From assembly GCA_963682055.1 (NCBI GenBank), contig OY821740.1:31078795-31142794 (forward strand): a DNA stretch of 64,000 nt, given 5' to 3'. The position numbers and the translations under genes were made by a program. Source of the DNA: Primula veris. Taxonomy: Eukaryota > Streptophyta > Magnoliopsida > Ericales > Primulaceae. Positions 1 to 9,653 of the stretch are shown here, piece by piece. The notes below the pieces were generated by a model. The model had not been told where the DNA came from. It saw only the letters and a list, made by a program, of their open reading frames with translations, and searched no databases. Position 1 is the stretch's first letter, and every line of letters starts with the position of its first letter.

Positions 1-603
1 CTTCTTCATTTTCTTGCACTCTTCTTCTTTTCTGTTTAATACTTTGTTCTCTTTCTTATGTTTCTTTTCTTCGTATTTTTCTTTCTCACCACTATGATGT
101 AACAATCAACCCTGAGTTCTTCGGGTTTTTTTGTTATTTTCATTTGCCTATTCTTTCTTCATTTTTCACTTCTTCTTTATGTTCCTCTTCATCTTCTTCT
201 TCCTCTTCCCCATCGTCGACTGTTTGCTCCTCCTGTCAGCTGGATTTGCTGATATAGTCGATCTGCTTTGGCTATGTTATCTCCTGATGTAATAGATTTT
301 TTTTTTGTTGCCCTCTGATGTATCAGATCTCAATGTAATAGATTTTCTTTCGATGTAGTCCCCTGATGTAATGAACAGTGATGTATCCCACATTTATTAA
401 TGAAAATTTTCTTTGCCCCTGTATATTGCACTTCTTTTTATGTTGCATTTGTGGTTTGTCTTTTTCTGGAATGTAGGCTATTTGAATGTCTTCTCTCTTT
501 TATTTCTTACTGTACCGGTGTCATGTGATATCTGAGACATGGCAGGCTGGTCAAACATGCCTGTTCCCAAGCATTGTCGGACAATACCATATTATCTTTG
601 CTC

Positions 604-610
604 TATAAAT
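604..610 (+). promoter_or_regulatory. TATA box for the antisense gene at 706
   Basis: TATAAAT lies 96 bp before the ATG at 706, followed by a CT-rich leader (CTTCTCTTTCATCTCTCATC) typical of plant 5' UTRs. It supports independent plus-strand transcription inside the retrotransposon. Confidence 0.55.
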
Positions 611-705
611 ACTCTTCAACCTTTCTTCAGAATATATCTTTTTTCATACTGTGTTTGCTTCTCTTTCATCTCTCATCTCCTCCTGTACAAAAATAACTTT
701 TCCTA

Positions 706-1183
706 ATGTCTGAGCCCGTGGTGAGATATCATGCTCAGATGAAGGACTTGGATGCTGAGGTATCTCGGGTCCGTCATAGAATGGCTAAGCTTGAGAAGGA
801 GTATGGTGTCCTGGCTTTGAGTTTGTATAACTCACACCCCGAGGAGACAATTAAATGGACCGAGATTTCGGCCTTGGGTCGTGAACTTGACCACCTATTG
901 GTGCGTAGGAACACTGGCCAAATCCTGGTATGAAGCCGAGGAGATTTGGGATCATGCTCAGAATGAGTTTGATAACTCCCCTCAAGGCCTCACCAGTATG
1001 ACTGTTAAAAATACTCGGCTTAAAGAACAAGTTACTGCCCTTATTGGCGAGAATGCATACCTTGCCCGGGATAATGAATGCTTGGTCGTCATGAACGACT
1101 CATATAAAGCTCGGTTAGCTAGCTCTGCTCGGGAGACTGCCTCTCGGTCTGGCAGATCTGTTGTCCCACCCACTGATCCTTGA
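706..1183 (+). pseudogene. Antisense gene a1: small coiled-coil protein, frameshifted
   Basis: The frame opens at ATG 706 and runs 75 residues to 933. The continuing coiled-coil reading frame then lies one base over and ends at 1183. The shift falls around 905-915, where the first frame's RRN leads into LAKSWYEAEEIW in the second. Combined length would be about 155 residues, rich in E, K, L and R with heptad-like spacing and no recognised enzyme domain. It has its own TATA box and leader. Function is unknown. It lies opposite in strand to gag-pol in the 3' part of the Tat element. Confidence 0.6.
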
Positions 1184-1332
1184 TTAGATTAGTCTATTTT
1201 TTTGATGTATTTTCCGTTTTGGAACTTGTATTTGAACAGTTGTATCTTTTCGTATTTCGTGCCTTTGTCTTGTGAACCGTTGCAACGTCTCGTACTTTGT
1301 GCCTTTTCGTTTTTTGTACCCTTGAATTTCTT

Positions 1333-1339
1333 TATAAAT
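1333..1339 (+). promoter_or_regulatory. TATA box for the antisense gene at 1415
   Basis: TATAAAT is 76 bp before the ATG at 1415 and is followed by a CT-rich leader. The spacing repeats that of the first antisense gene. Confidence 0.5.
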
Positions 1340-1414
1340 GCTCCCTATTGCATGTACTTCATTATCCAATCTCCTTTTCTCTCTCTTGTTTCTTCTAACT
1401 TGCTTTTGTTTGAG

Positions 1415-1777
1415 ATGGCTCCCATCACTAGATCTGCCTCCAAAAAGAAAGTCCTTCTGGAAGAGGAGCCTACCTTCTTGCTACCCCGTCCCCCTGGTTT
1501 CGGGGAAGAGGATTTAACTCCTCTTCAGTTAAAAGAAATTGAGATGTCGTGGCTGAAGCATGATCTTAAGTGTGCTCAGACCGAAATGAGGCGGTTCAAA
1601 CAGTATTGGCAGGAGGAGAGCGCTGCTCGTTTTGAAGCCGAGCAGAAGTTCAAGTCTCAATCTTATTCTTTTAAACAAGTGGAGATTGGCATTTCTCATT
1701 TGATTAGGGAAAAAGAGCGTCTGGAGGAGCTCTTGGCGAAGAAGGATGTCGACATGGGGGGTAGTTCGAAGAAGTAG
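1415..1777 (+). CDS. Antisense gene a2: 120-residue coiled-coil protein
   Basis: I chose ATG 1415 because it follows the TATA box and leader and starts the charged protein MAPITRSASKKK. An upstream extension of the frame to 1202 is low-complexity and unlikely to be coding. The N-terminus is basic with a possible nuclear-type KKK cluster. Residues 45-115 are E/K/Q/R rich with coiled-coil character (LKHDLKCAQTEMRRFKQYW, REKERLEELLAKK). A poly(A) signal AATAAA is at 1847-1852. There is no similarity I recognise to a characterised protein. The intact frame contrasts with the broken neighbours. Confidence 0.6.
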   Translation: MAPITRSASKKKVLLEEEPTFLLPRPPGFGEEDLTPLQLKEIEMSWLKHDLKCAQTEMRRFKQYWQEESAARFEAEQKFKSQSYSFKQVEIGISHLIREKERLEELLAKKDVDMGGSSKK

Positions 1778-1846
1778 GATGGGTGTATTTCTTGTAAACT
1801 TTTCTTTTCCTGTTGTACTGTTTGTTTGTATCCCCCTCTGTGGATG

Positions 1847-1852
1847 AATAAA
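1847..1852 (+). terminator. Polyadenylation signal of antisense gene a2
   Basis: AATAAA sits 70 bp after the TAG of the gene at 1415-1777, in a T-rich context normal for plant 3' UTRs. Confidence 0.5.
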
Positions 1853-1924
1853 ACTTCTGCTTTTGCAATCTGATCCTGTCTATTTTATTTTGTATTTGCT
1901 TTGCCTTTATGTTGATGTTTCTCA

Positions 1925-2240
1925 ATACTGGACACCGAACAAAGTTGGTTATCCCCCCGGAGAGCGTGGTTAGGCTGGACGCTGAAATGCTGTCGAGCTA
2001 GGAATGGTCTCCGTCCACCTTGTTCGGTGCGCCATTTGTTCGGGTAAGAAATTGTTTGGCGTCGAGGAACTGAATCGGGGGACATCCTCGGTGTGGTAAT
2101 AGTGGTAGCGTATGCCGGAAGCTTTTCATGGTGGGGTCCACTGGTCGTTTATATAGGTGTAATGATGTGAACTGCATTGGGTAGTGGGATACACTATCTG
2201 ACATGGCAAGATCTGGAGCCTTAATTTGCTGACATAGCAG
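1925..2240 (-). repeat. Possible LTR/primer-site remnant in the antisense region
   Basis: At 2029-2038 the plus strand reads GCGCCATTTG. The same ten bases form the junction of primer site and LTR end at 13830-13839. About 110 bp further right a minus-strand TATATAAA (2149-2156) takes the place of an LTR TATA box. It may be a remnant of a related LTR end, or the promoter region of gene a3. No matching outer end or target duplication was found, so this is weak. Confidence 0.3.
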
Positions 2241-2513
2241 CAGTTGGGGACTTTTCTGTGGTTGGAAAAAAGGTGAACCTCTGTCACACGAAAAGGCGGT
2301 TATTATTATTTTTTTTATTTTTTTTTTTGTGGCTCCACTCCTTTTAACTGTGCTAAGTAATCCCTTTGGTTTTTATCTCATAATTTGCTGAAAAAATCTC
2401 TTATTTTCTCTCTCTAGGGTTTGTTCTTCCCGCCAAAAATTTTTCTGCCTCTCTATCTAGGGTTTCGTCTGGTTGATAGATTTGCTGCTGTTCTCGCCTT
2501 CATTCTCTCGAAT

Positions 2514-5041
2514 ATGACTGTAAGTGTTTTCGAAATATCTGTATTTGATTTGTTGTTGTGTTCATGTGTGTGGCGTTGATATATGGTCGTGTTTGCCTAT
2601 ATATGTCTATTTAGGATGTTGATTGGTAGTTTTTCTTCATGTATAGGATTTTTGTTGCATCGGAAAACTTTTGGGTTTCTGGTAATTGAGGGGGGGGGGG
2701 GGTGTCTCATCGTGTGATTTATGTTTGGTTAGTATATTGATGAGGTGTTTATGATGTTTGGATAGGAAATTCTGACCCAATGCCTGGCCCAAGTTGGCCC
2801 ATTTGTGAAGGAAGATTTTAAGAGGTCGGCCGGAATACCTGCCGACATACGTATTCGGCTACCCGTCTCGGATGAGGAGGTGATGGGTGTTGTTCCTGCC
2901 GGCGAGGTAGCGGTGCGCTCATCGGCATTTTTTACCGGGGGTCTTCGACTTCCTTTCACCGAGTGGATGGCTTCGTTCTTTGAGGCCATCCAGATTGCTC
3001 CGGCCCAATTGGCCCTGAACGGCTACCGTACCCTGAACGGTATTCACAGGTTGTTGGAATTGTCTGGGATACATGTCGAACTGAAAGATGTGTTCGGAGT
3101 CTACAGTTTGAGTTTTGAGCGTCGTAGCTCGTACTTGAAGACATTGCACTCTTTTTCTCGGCTTGTCATCGGTCTTCCCGATACGAACAAAGAGCATAAC
3201 CTTGGCATCGTTATTGCTTCCGGAGAATGGGGTTGTGCTGGGCACCAGATTCCAGGACCTGCCACGACGGCTCCCGATATTCTAGACCTAGGTGCTCCCA
3301 ATGTTGAAGCGTTGTTAGCTCTTTGGAACTGGTGGGGGCCTGGACCGACGAAGTATCCGGCGAGCCGTACTGCTCCCATGTTGTTAGGTTACCCTGTGGG
3401 GCCGGTGACCAAGGGAAATCCTGCGCCCGAGATTCCCCTAGAGACTGAGGAAGACTTCCTCAAAATTGTTAAGGCGCGAAACGCTTCTCGGGGAGGGAAA
3501 AGGCTTGTTCGTACTAAGCGCCAACATCAGACCCCGCTGTTGGTACCCCGAAGAGGGCTAGAGGGGCTGAGACCTTAGTTAATGAGGATGTTGCTGATGC
3601 TAGCATGGGTGTGGAGGTGATTGCTTCGTCCCAGGGTGATACCACCGAGGGGGCTTCTACTCATGCCGATGTACGTGTATATTTTTTGTGTGAATTGTTT
3701 GTCGTTTAATTCTCTTGTTCGTTGCTTTATTTGTCATCCTGTTTCAGCTACTGACTTCTTCATTGGTTACCCTTGCTCTAGCCCGGTCTATGGGTATTAT
3801 TGTGTTTCAGGGGTCGTTCGACAACATATTCGGACATATCAACCTCCTGGTGAACATGGGCGACAATACGATGACCCTGCCGGTCATCTCGCCTAGCCGT
3901 ACCGAGGACACGATAGACCTGCCTGTTTGCTCGCCCATCCGTACTGAGGAGGTGATCAAGTGTAGGGCCCCTGAGACCGGTCCTTCGGAGAAGGAGGTGA
4001 GGGAGGAAGGGAAGGTGGAAGCCGGCAAAGAGACTGCCATGGAGTTTGTGGTGGGTGTCGAGGATGAGGTTCTCGAGGAACCTGAAAAGGTGTTGGTGGA
4101 CGGGGTCGCAATGACCCGTTACATTGATCGGTGTGGGGGTGAACTGTTGGAGCAACCCCGAGTCTTGAGGATGGGGTATACTACTCTTAAGCCCCTCGTC
4201 GTCAAGGATGCAGAGAAAATAGCTGCTCGGCCTGTAATGTCGGTTATAGAGCAGGCCAGCACTGATGCGCTTCGGGTATGTTGCGCACGTATTTTGTTAC
4301 ATAAGTCGTGATGCTCTTATTTTGGCTGGTGTCTGATGTTTCTAAATACAGGTTTTCGTGGATATCGTGGTGTTAAGGGATCAGCTGTCAGCACTAGAGG
4401 CTGAGAAAGAGAAGCTGATGGCCGAAAGTAAAACAACGGCCGAGGAGAAAGCTCGGATGGCCAAGTTGGTCTGCGAGCTAGAGGCAGAGAAAGAGAAGCT
4501 GATGGCCGAAAATAAAACAACGGCTGAGGAGAAAGTCCAAATGGCTAAGTTGGCCTCTGATTATGATAAATTGGTGGGAGACAACTTACGTCTGACCGAG
4601 GAAGTCGAGAAGTTGGGGGCCGAGAAAGAGCATTTGGTCGAAAAATACGACCTACTGGAGGCCGATAACTTGCTCATGGCGGAGGATGTGGAGGCCGGAA
4701 CATCGGAGGTTGCTGCTCTGAAAGTAGAGCAAGCAGATGAACGGAAAAAGTTTGCAATGATTGCTAACTTTTCCGTCTTTTGCGCTCATGTCTGAGCTCT
4801 AAACTTCGCTAAGGTACCACTGTCGGACCGGGCATGGTCAGAATTGGTGTATCCCTGTCCGCAAGGTGCCCCTCCTAAGCCTCTAGATTGGGCCAATCTT
4901 CGGGATGAGGAGCTCCCACGGCTACCGGGGCATACTACATCAACGGCGCTCCGTCCCCATTCCGGGTCGGTTCCATCGACTCCTCGGTCTGCTGCTGCTA
5001 CTGTTACTCCCCCACCCGCATCCCCTCAGGTGGAGCCTTGA
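2514..5041 (+). pseudogene. Antisense gene a3: Transposase_28-type protein with coiled coil, four exons
   Basis: Proposed exons are 2514-2519 (ATG ACT, then GTAAGT), 2766-3670, 3811-4275 and 4352-5041; all junctions are phase 0. The first large exon carries the domain Pfam calls putative gypsy-type transposon (PF04195): LRLPFTEWMASFFEAIQIAP, then NGYRTLNGIHRLLEL and FGVYSLSFERR. The last exon holds a long coiled coil with two near-identical copies of EAEKEKLMAESKTTAEEK. Two breaks are visible: a one-base deletion near 3533 (exon 2 is 905 nt, one short of 906) and an in-frame TGA at 4793-4795. Intact length would be near 690 residues. This family is known as the antisense ORF of Tat elements; its biochemical function is unknown. 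An alternative acceptor for exon 3 exists at 3748, also phase 0. Confidence 0.7.
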
Positions 5042-5267
5042 CCATTTACTTGCGGTATTTTCTATGTAGCTTAGCGTAAAATCTTTTGGTACCCGAATTG
5101 TGGGTCTCTTTTGTAACTAGAAAGATAACTCTTTTGGGAAATGATAATATAGGTACTACGTTTTCTTTCTGTTTGGCTTTCCTTGTTAATCTCCTTGTTT
5201 GTGGGTCGTCGTCTTTTGAAGGATGTAAAAAACAAAATCTTGTCAGGTACCTGTTAACCCCCTTGCC

Positions 5268-5840
5268 ATGGTGGTATGGACCTCGCCTAGTCGTAGTGTA
5301 GGCGATGTTATAGATGGTCTTGAAAGATCTAAGGCGTCGCTAACTTCTGAACTGAATTCTGCTCGTCGTGAAATCGAGGGTCTAAATATTCATATTTCAA
5401 ACTTGTCGATTCGATTACGTGACTTGGGAGAGAAGTTCAGCAAGAAGACCGCCCATTATACGGCATACAAGGGAAAGGCTAAAGAGCTTCTTGGTGCGTT
5501 TCGGCGCTCTCGTGATGAAGCCCGAGGCCGGGTGACGAGCTTGAACTTGGTTCTAGGGGCCGTTTTCGAGGATGCGGACCTGTTGCTATCCTTCGCCAAA
5601 GCGTATTGGGCCCGAAGTCACGCATTAGAGGTGCTCGAGCAGGTAAAAGGGATGTGTGGTGTTGCCCGGGCAAAGCGCATGGGTGATGCTATGGCCGGGG
5701 TAACTGAGACCACGGCTGCCTTGAACCGAGTGGATGCGGTCGTGCAGGAATGTTTGGGGACGCAAATTGTCTCGTTGCGAGATATTCATTTCGCTGATGC
5801 CGTAGAGACCTCAGTGTCTGTTGATGGGTTATCGGATTAA
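5268..5840 (+). CDS. Antisense gene a4: 190-residue coiled-coil protein
   Basis: The frame starts at ATG 5268 and runs without a break to 5840. Residues 15-85 look coiled-coil (LERSKASLTSELNSARREIE, LSIRLRDLGEKFSKKTAHY). The second half is alpha-helical with alanine-rich stretches and an acidic end. No family is recognised. It begins 226 bp after the end of a3 and ends 143 bp before a5. The intergenic stretch before it is T-rich with no convincing TATA box, so it could instead be a downstream exon or cistron of the a3 transcription unit. Confidence 0.55.
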   Translation: MVVWTSPSRSVGDVIDGLERSKASLTSELNSARREIEGLNIHISNLSIRLRDLGEKFSKKTAHYTAYKGKAKELLGAFRRSRDEARGRVTSLNLVLGAVFEDADLLLSFAKAYWARSHALEVLEQVKGMCGVARAKRMGDAMAGVTETTAALNRVDAVVQECLGTQIVSLRDIHFADAVETSVSVDGLSD

Positions 5841-5982
5841 TGATTGAGTAGCTTGTTTTGTCATTTTACTTGTAGCTTGTATAAAAAATCTTCGTTCTTC
5901 TACTTCCCTGTCTTTTCTTTATGTGCGGATGAATATTCATCTCTTCCCTTCTTCCCCATTTTTTTTATAGACACATGCTACT

Positions 5983-6618
5983 ATGTCGCACCAGGCTGGT
6001 TCTCCATGCCTAGTTAGTCCGGGGCTAGGACCTACTGGTGCTGCCCGGGGCGAGGTCTCATCTGGTGCGGCTAGTGAAGGGCATGCCCATTGGCCTTACA
6101 TCATTTTAGTGGGTAAAAACGTCCAGTTGTTCGCTCAGTGTGCCCAACTTAAGGCCAAGTTAAAAACCCAGGCATCCTCTTTCCGTGAATATGTTCGTCG
6201 TGTCGAGCATGTTGTTGAGGTTCAGGAGCGTCGTCTAGATCGATATTGGCGTGTAAAGGAAAAATACCTTGGTAAACTAAAATCGTTGGTATCCCAAGCC
6301 AATATGTTGGTGAAGTATTTCCGTCTGTCCCGATCCAGATACGATGCTTCTGCGGCTATGATCAAAGCTCGTAAGCTTCCCTTCGACGATGCTCACCGTA
6401 AAGCGGCCTCGGATGCTCACGAGATCGCTAAAGAAGCTGAGTTCTCCGCGCGGCTTAATACGCTAACATGCGTTGGTGCTCATACGACCAACTTTGATGC
6501 CCTCATTTCTGAGGAGCGTTTTGATGGCGAGGAGACCGATGAGGATACGGCGACGGATGACGAAGAGTTAGAGCTCGGTCAATTGTTGTCGTGTTCCTCA
6601 TGTAGTAGTAGTTCTTAA
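5983..6618 (+). CDS. Antisense gene a5: 211-residue coiled-coil protein with acidic/Ser-Cys tail
   Basis: ATG 5983 opens an unbroken frame to 6618. The first 45 residues are G/P/S rich. Residues 45-150 are strongly helical and basic (QLKAKLKTQASSFREYVRRV, RRLDRYWRVKEKYLGKLKSL). The end is very acidic (DGEETDEDTATDDEELELG) and closes with SCSSCSSSS. No family is recognised. The stretch just before the ATG ends TTTTTTTATAG, a good 3' splice site, so an upstream noncoding exon is possible. A tandem repeat begins directly after the stop. Confidence 0.55.
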   Translation: MSHQAGSPCLVSPGLGPTGAARGEVSSGAASEGHAHWPYIILVGKNVQLFAQCAQLKAKLKTQASSFREYVRRVEHVVEVQERRLDRYWRVKEKYLGKLKSLVSQANMLVKYFRLSRSRYDASAAMIKARKLPFDDAHRKAASDAHEIAKEAEFSARLNTLTCVGAHTTNFDALISEERFDGEETDEDTATDDEELELGQLLSCSSCSSSS

Positions 6619-6648
6619 ATCAATTTCATTATGGTTGGTTGTACCTTG

Positions 6649-6968
6649 TTGCCTCCGTAATGCGGGCGAGGACTATTTGTTTTATTTCTTTCTTCTTGTT
6701 TTCGGATCTTCTCATTGTCGTGCTGATATTTCATTGATTGGATTGATTTTTCTTTGCTGATTTCTTTGTTCGATGTTTCATTGCCTCCGTTATGTGGGCT
6801 AGGACTATTTGTTTTATTTCTTTCTTCTTGTTTTCGGATCTTCTCATTGTCGTACTAATATTTCATTGATTGGACTGATTTTTCTTTGCTGATTTCTTCG
6901 TTCGATGTTTCATTGCCTCCGTAATGTGGGCTAGGACTATTCGTTTTATTTCTTTCTTCTTGTTTTTC
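6649..6968. repeat. ~131-bp direct repeat, about 2.4 copies
   Basis: The phrase GCCTCCGTAATG recurs at 6651, 6783 (as GTTATG) and 6914, each followed by GAGGACTATTTGTTTTATTT or a close variant and the GGATCTTCTCATTGTCGT segment. The period is 131-132 bp. It begins 30 bp after the stop of the last antisense gene and probably overlaps its 3' UTR. Confidence 0.85.
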
Positions 6969-7024
6969 CCTTTTTCCTTGATGGAGTTGGTACCTGCATA
7001 AGTGGGACTGAGCTATTATTTCAT

Positions 7025-7717
7025 ATGCCCCCGGTTACGTTGGAGGACTTTTAGTATTCCTAGGCAATAAGTCATACATGTCCTTTAGGAATTTCTTATG
7101 CCCCCGGTTACGTTGGAGGACTTTCAATATTCCTAGGCAATAAGTCATACATGCCGTTTAGGAATTTCTTATGCCCCCGGTTATGTTGGAGGACTTTCAG
7201 TGTTCCTAGGCAATAAGTCATACAGGCCGTTTAGGAATTTCTTATGCCCCCGGTTACGTTGGAGGACTTTCAGTGTTCCTAGGCAATAAGTCATACATGC
7301 CGTTTAGGAATTTCTTATGCCCCCGGTTACGTTGGAGGACTTTCAGTGTTCCTAGGCAATAAGTCATACATGCCGTTTAGGAATTTCTTATGCCCCCGGT
7401 TACGTTGGAGGACTTTCAGTGTTCCTAGGCAATAAGTCATACATGCCGTTTAGGAATTTCTTATGCCCCCGGTTACATTGGAGGACTTTCAGTGTTCCTA
7501 GGTAATAAGTCATACATGCCGTTTAGGAACTTCTTATACCCCCGGTTACGTTGGAGGACTTTCAGTGTTCCTAGGCAATAAGTCATACATGCCGTTTAGG
7601 AATTTCTTATGCCCCTGGTTACGTTGGAGGACTTTCTGTGTTCCTAGGAAATAAGTCATACATGCCGTTTAGGAATTTCTTATGCCCCCGGTTACGTTGG
7701 AGGACGTTTAGTGTTCC
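7025..7717. repeat. 73-bp tandem array (9.5 copies) in the Tat 3' region
   Basis: Units start at 7025, 7098, 7171, 7244, 7317, 7390, 7463, 7536, 7609 and 7682, an exact 73-bp period. Each begins ATGCCCCCGGTTACGTTGG and contains CCTAGGCAATAAGTCATAC. Units differ by a few substitutions, and the last is cut at about 7717. The array lies 90 bp beyond the integrase stop. Tandem repeats at this place are known for Tat/Ogre elements, where they seed satellite DNA. Confidence 0.95.
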
Positions 7718-7808
7718 TCAACCCTGGTAAATAGCAAAATATCTTATGAATTCAAAAATAATGTTATGACAAAGTTGAGGTACGTTGTGACCTGTACTGG
7801 AAGCCAGT

Positions 7809-9056
7809 TCATACGTAGTACTTCTTGAGATTGGTCACGTTCCAAGAATTCTTTTCTCCTCGGCTATTTTTTAACAGAACGCTTTTGATCTTGTAGGTCG
7901 TCTGGCTTGTTCTTTTGACGATTTCGTATGGGCCTTCCCAGGTAGGGCTCAGTTTGCCGTGTATCTCGTTTCTGGTATAGACAGTTACTCGCCGTAACAC
8001 CAGCTCTCCTACCATAAATTCCTTGGTCCCTCTCACCCTTTTGTCATAGGTTTGCTTAACGCTTTGATGGTACTTTGCTAGTGTAAGGGCTGCTATCTTA
8101 CGTTTCTCGTCCAGCATGTCGAGTTCTTCTCTCATCCTTTGTTCAATGTTTCCCTGCTCGACTAGAATTGTTCGGAGTGTGGGTAGCCCGATTTCCGTTG
8201 GTATGACGGCCTCGACGTCGTACGCTAAACTGAACGGGGTTTCCTTGGTGCCCGTCTTTGGCGTAGTCCGGCAAGACCATAAGACGTTGAGCAGTCGTTC
8301 TGGCCATCTTCCCTTAGCCTGTTCGAGGGTCGTCTTGATACCATCCAGGACAGTTCGGTTCGTAACCTCGGCTTGTCCGTTACCTTGTGGGTATGTTGGG
8401 GTCGAATAGAATTTCCGGACATCGAGTTCTTCGTACCAAAGCTGCAGCTTGGCGTCCTTGAACTTGGTGCCGTTGTCTGCAACAATGGCGTATGGTATGC
8501 CGAACCTAGTGATGATATACTCCCAGATGAATTGTTTGACGTTGCTGGCTTTAATCTCTCAGAGAGGCTTAGCCTCGACCCATTTGGTAAAATAGTCCGT
8601 CGCTATGATCAGATATTCCACGCTGCTGGGTGCTCTGGGAAGTTTCCCGACAATATCAATTGCCCATTGCGCGAATGGCCAGGGTGCCGATACCGGGGTC
8701 ATCATCGACGATGGGAGACGAGGTATTTTGGCGAATCTTTGGCACTTGTCGCATCTTTGGACATAAACGTCTGGATTTCGTTTGATATAAGGCCACCAAT
8801 ATCCTTGAGTGATCGCCTTGTTGGCGAGGGATCGCCCTTTGATGTGTGCTCCGCATGACCCTTCGTGGACCTCTTCCAAGACAGGTTGTTGCAGTTCGGG
8901 CCGGACACACAAAAGGTGAGGGCCTCGGTAACTAGATTTATACAGCTTGTCGTCCTCAGATAGCCAGAACCGAGGGGCTTTCCTTGTGACTTTCAACGCT
9001 TTTATCTTGTCTGTCGGGAGCGTCCCGTTTCGCAGATAGCGAATCATGTCGTCCAT
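7809..9056 (-). pseudogene. Tat integrase, one internal stop
   Basis: The integrase inserts the cDNA. The N-terminal zinc-binding segment shows His in HEGSCGAHIKG and the pair CDKCQ. The DDE core shows Asp in AIDIVGKLP, Asp in VADNGTKF and Glu in NGQAEVTNR, so all three catalytic positions are kept. A TGA at 8559-8561 lies between the first and second Asp; the frame is open from 8556 to 7809 without a further stop. The C-terminal part (KLSPTWEGPYEIV) is the usual Ty3-type tail. No chromodomain is seen, as expected for Tat. Confidence 0.88.
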
Positions 9057-9068
9057 CCATCCTAGCTC

Positions 9069-9653
9069 TTATTGTACTGATGTCACTCGGTCTATTCTTT
9101 TAGTTATGCTCGGGGTTTCCAAAAGCTCCACTGTGATCGTCCAAGTGTTGGTCAACGTTAATGTCGAGGCTAGGGTGGCCAAGGCGTCGGCATGTGCCTT
9201 TTCGATGCGATTGATTCTTATTAGTTCGCATTGTGCGAACATGACCATTATGCTCTGAACTTTCTCTTGGTAGAGGATCATTCGGTCATCCTTGGCTTGG
9301 TATTCACCAGTAACCTGGTTGACGATTAGCATGGAGTCGGAGCTAGCAATCAAGTGGGTGCATCCGAGGGATCGGGCGATGAGCATGCCATTGATCATGG
9401 CTTCGTATTCCGCCTCGTTGTTAGTAGCTCGGAAACCCAACTTGATGCTTTTCTCGATGATCGCCCCTTCTCTGGACTTGAGGACGATGCCTGCTCCCGA
9501 TCCATCCTTGGTGGACGATCCATCGACATGTATCTCCCAGTGCGACTGTGGTGAAATGGTCAGGGGCTCGTCATAACCTTCGGTGAACTCAGCGACAAAA
9601 TTAGCCAACACATGTCCCTTTATGGCGTGTCGGGGTGCGAATTCGATATGAAA
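9069..9653 (-). pseudogene. Second (archaeal-like) RNase H domain of Tat pol
   Basis: An extra RNase H follows the usual one. It carries the acidic residues of the fold: Asp in HVDGSST, Glu in NNEAEYEA, Asp in SSDSMLIV and the final Asp in AHADALATLAS. A second, archaeal-like RNase H is a recognised acquisition of the Tat clade and is the best single argument for the lineage call. The frame continues from RT after one stop codon and ends at TAA 9069-9071, again with the same frame continuing into integrase. Confidence 0.85.

Noticed and set aside
1202..1414. Upstream extension of antisense gene a2
   Set aside because: The text is a T-rich leader containing the TATA box; the coding character starts at ATG 1415.
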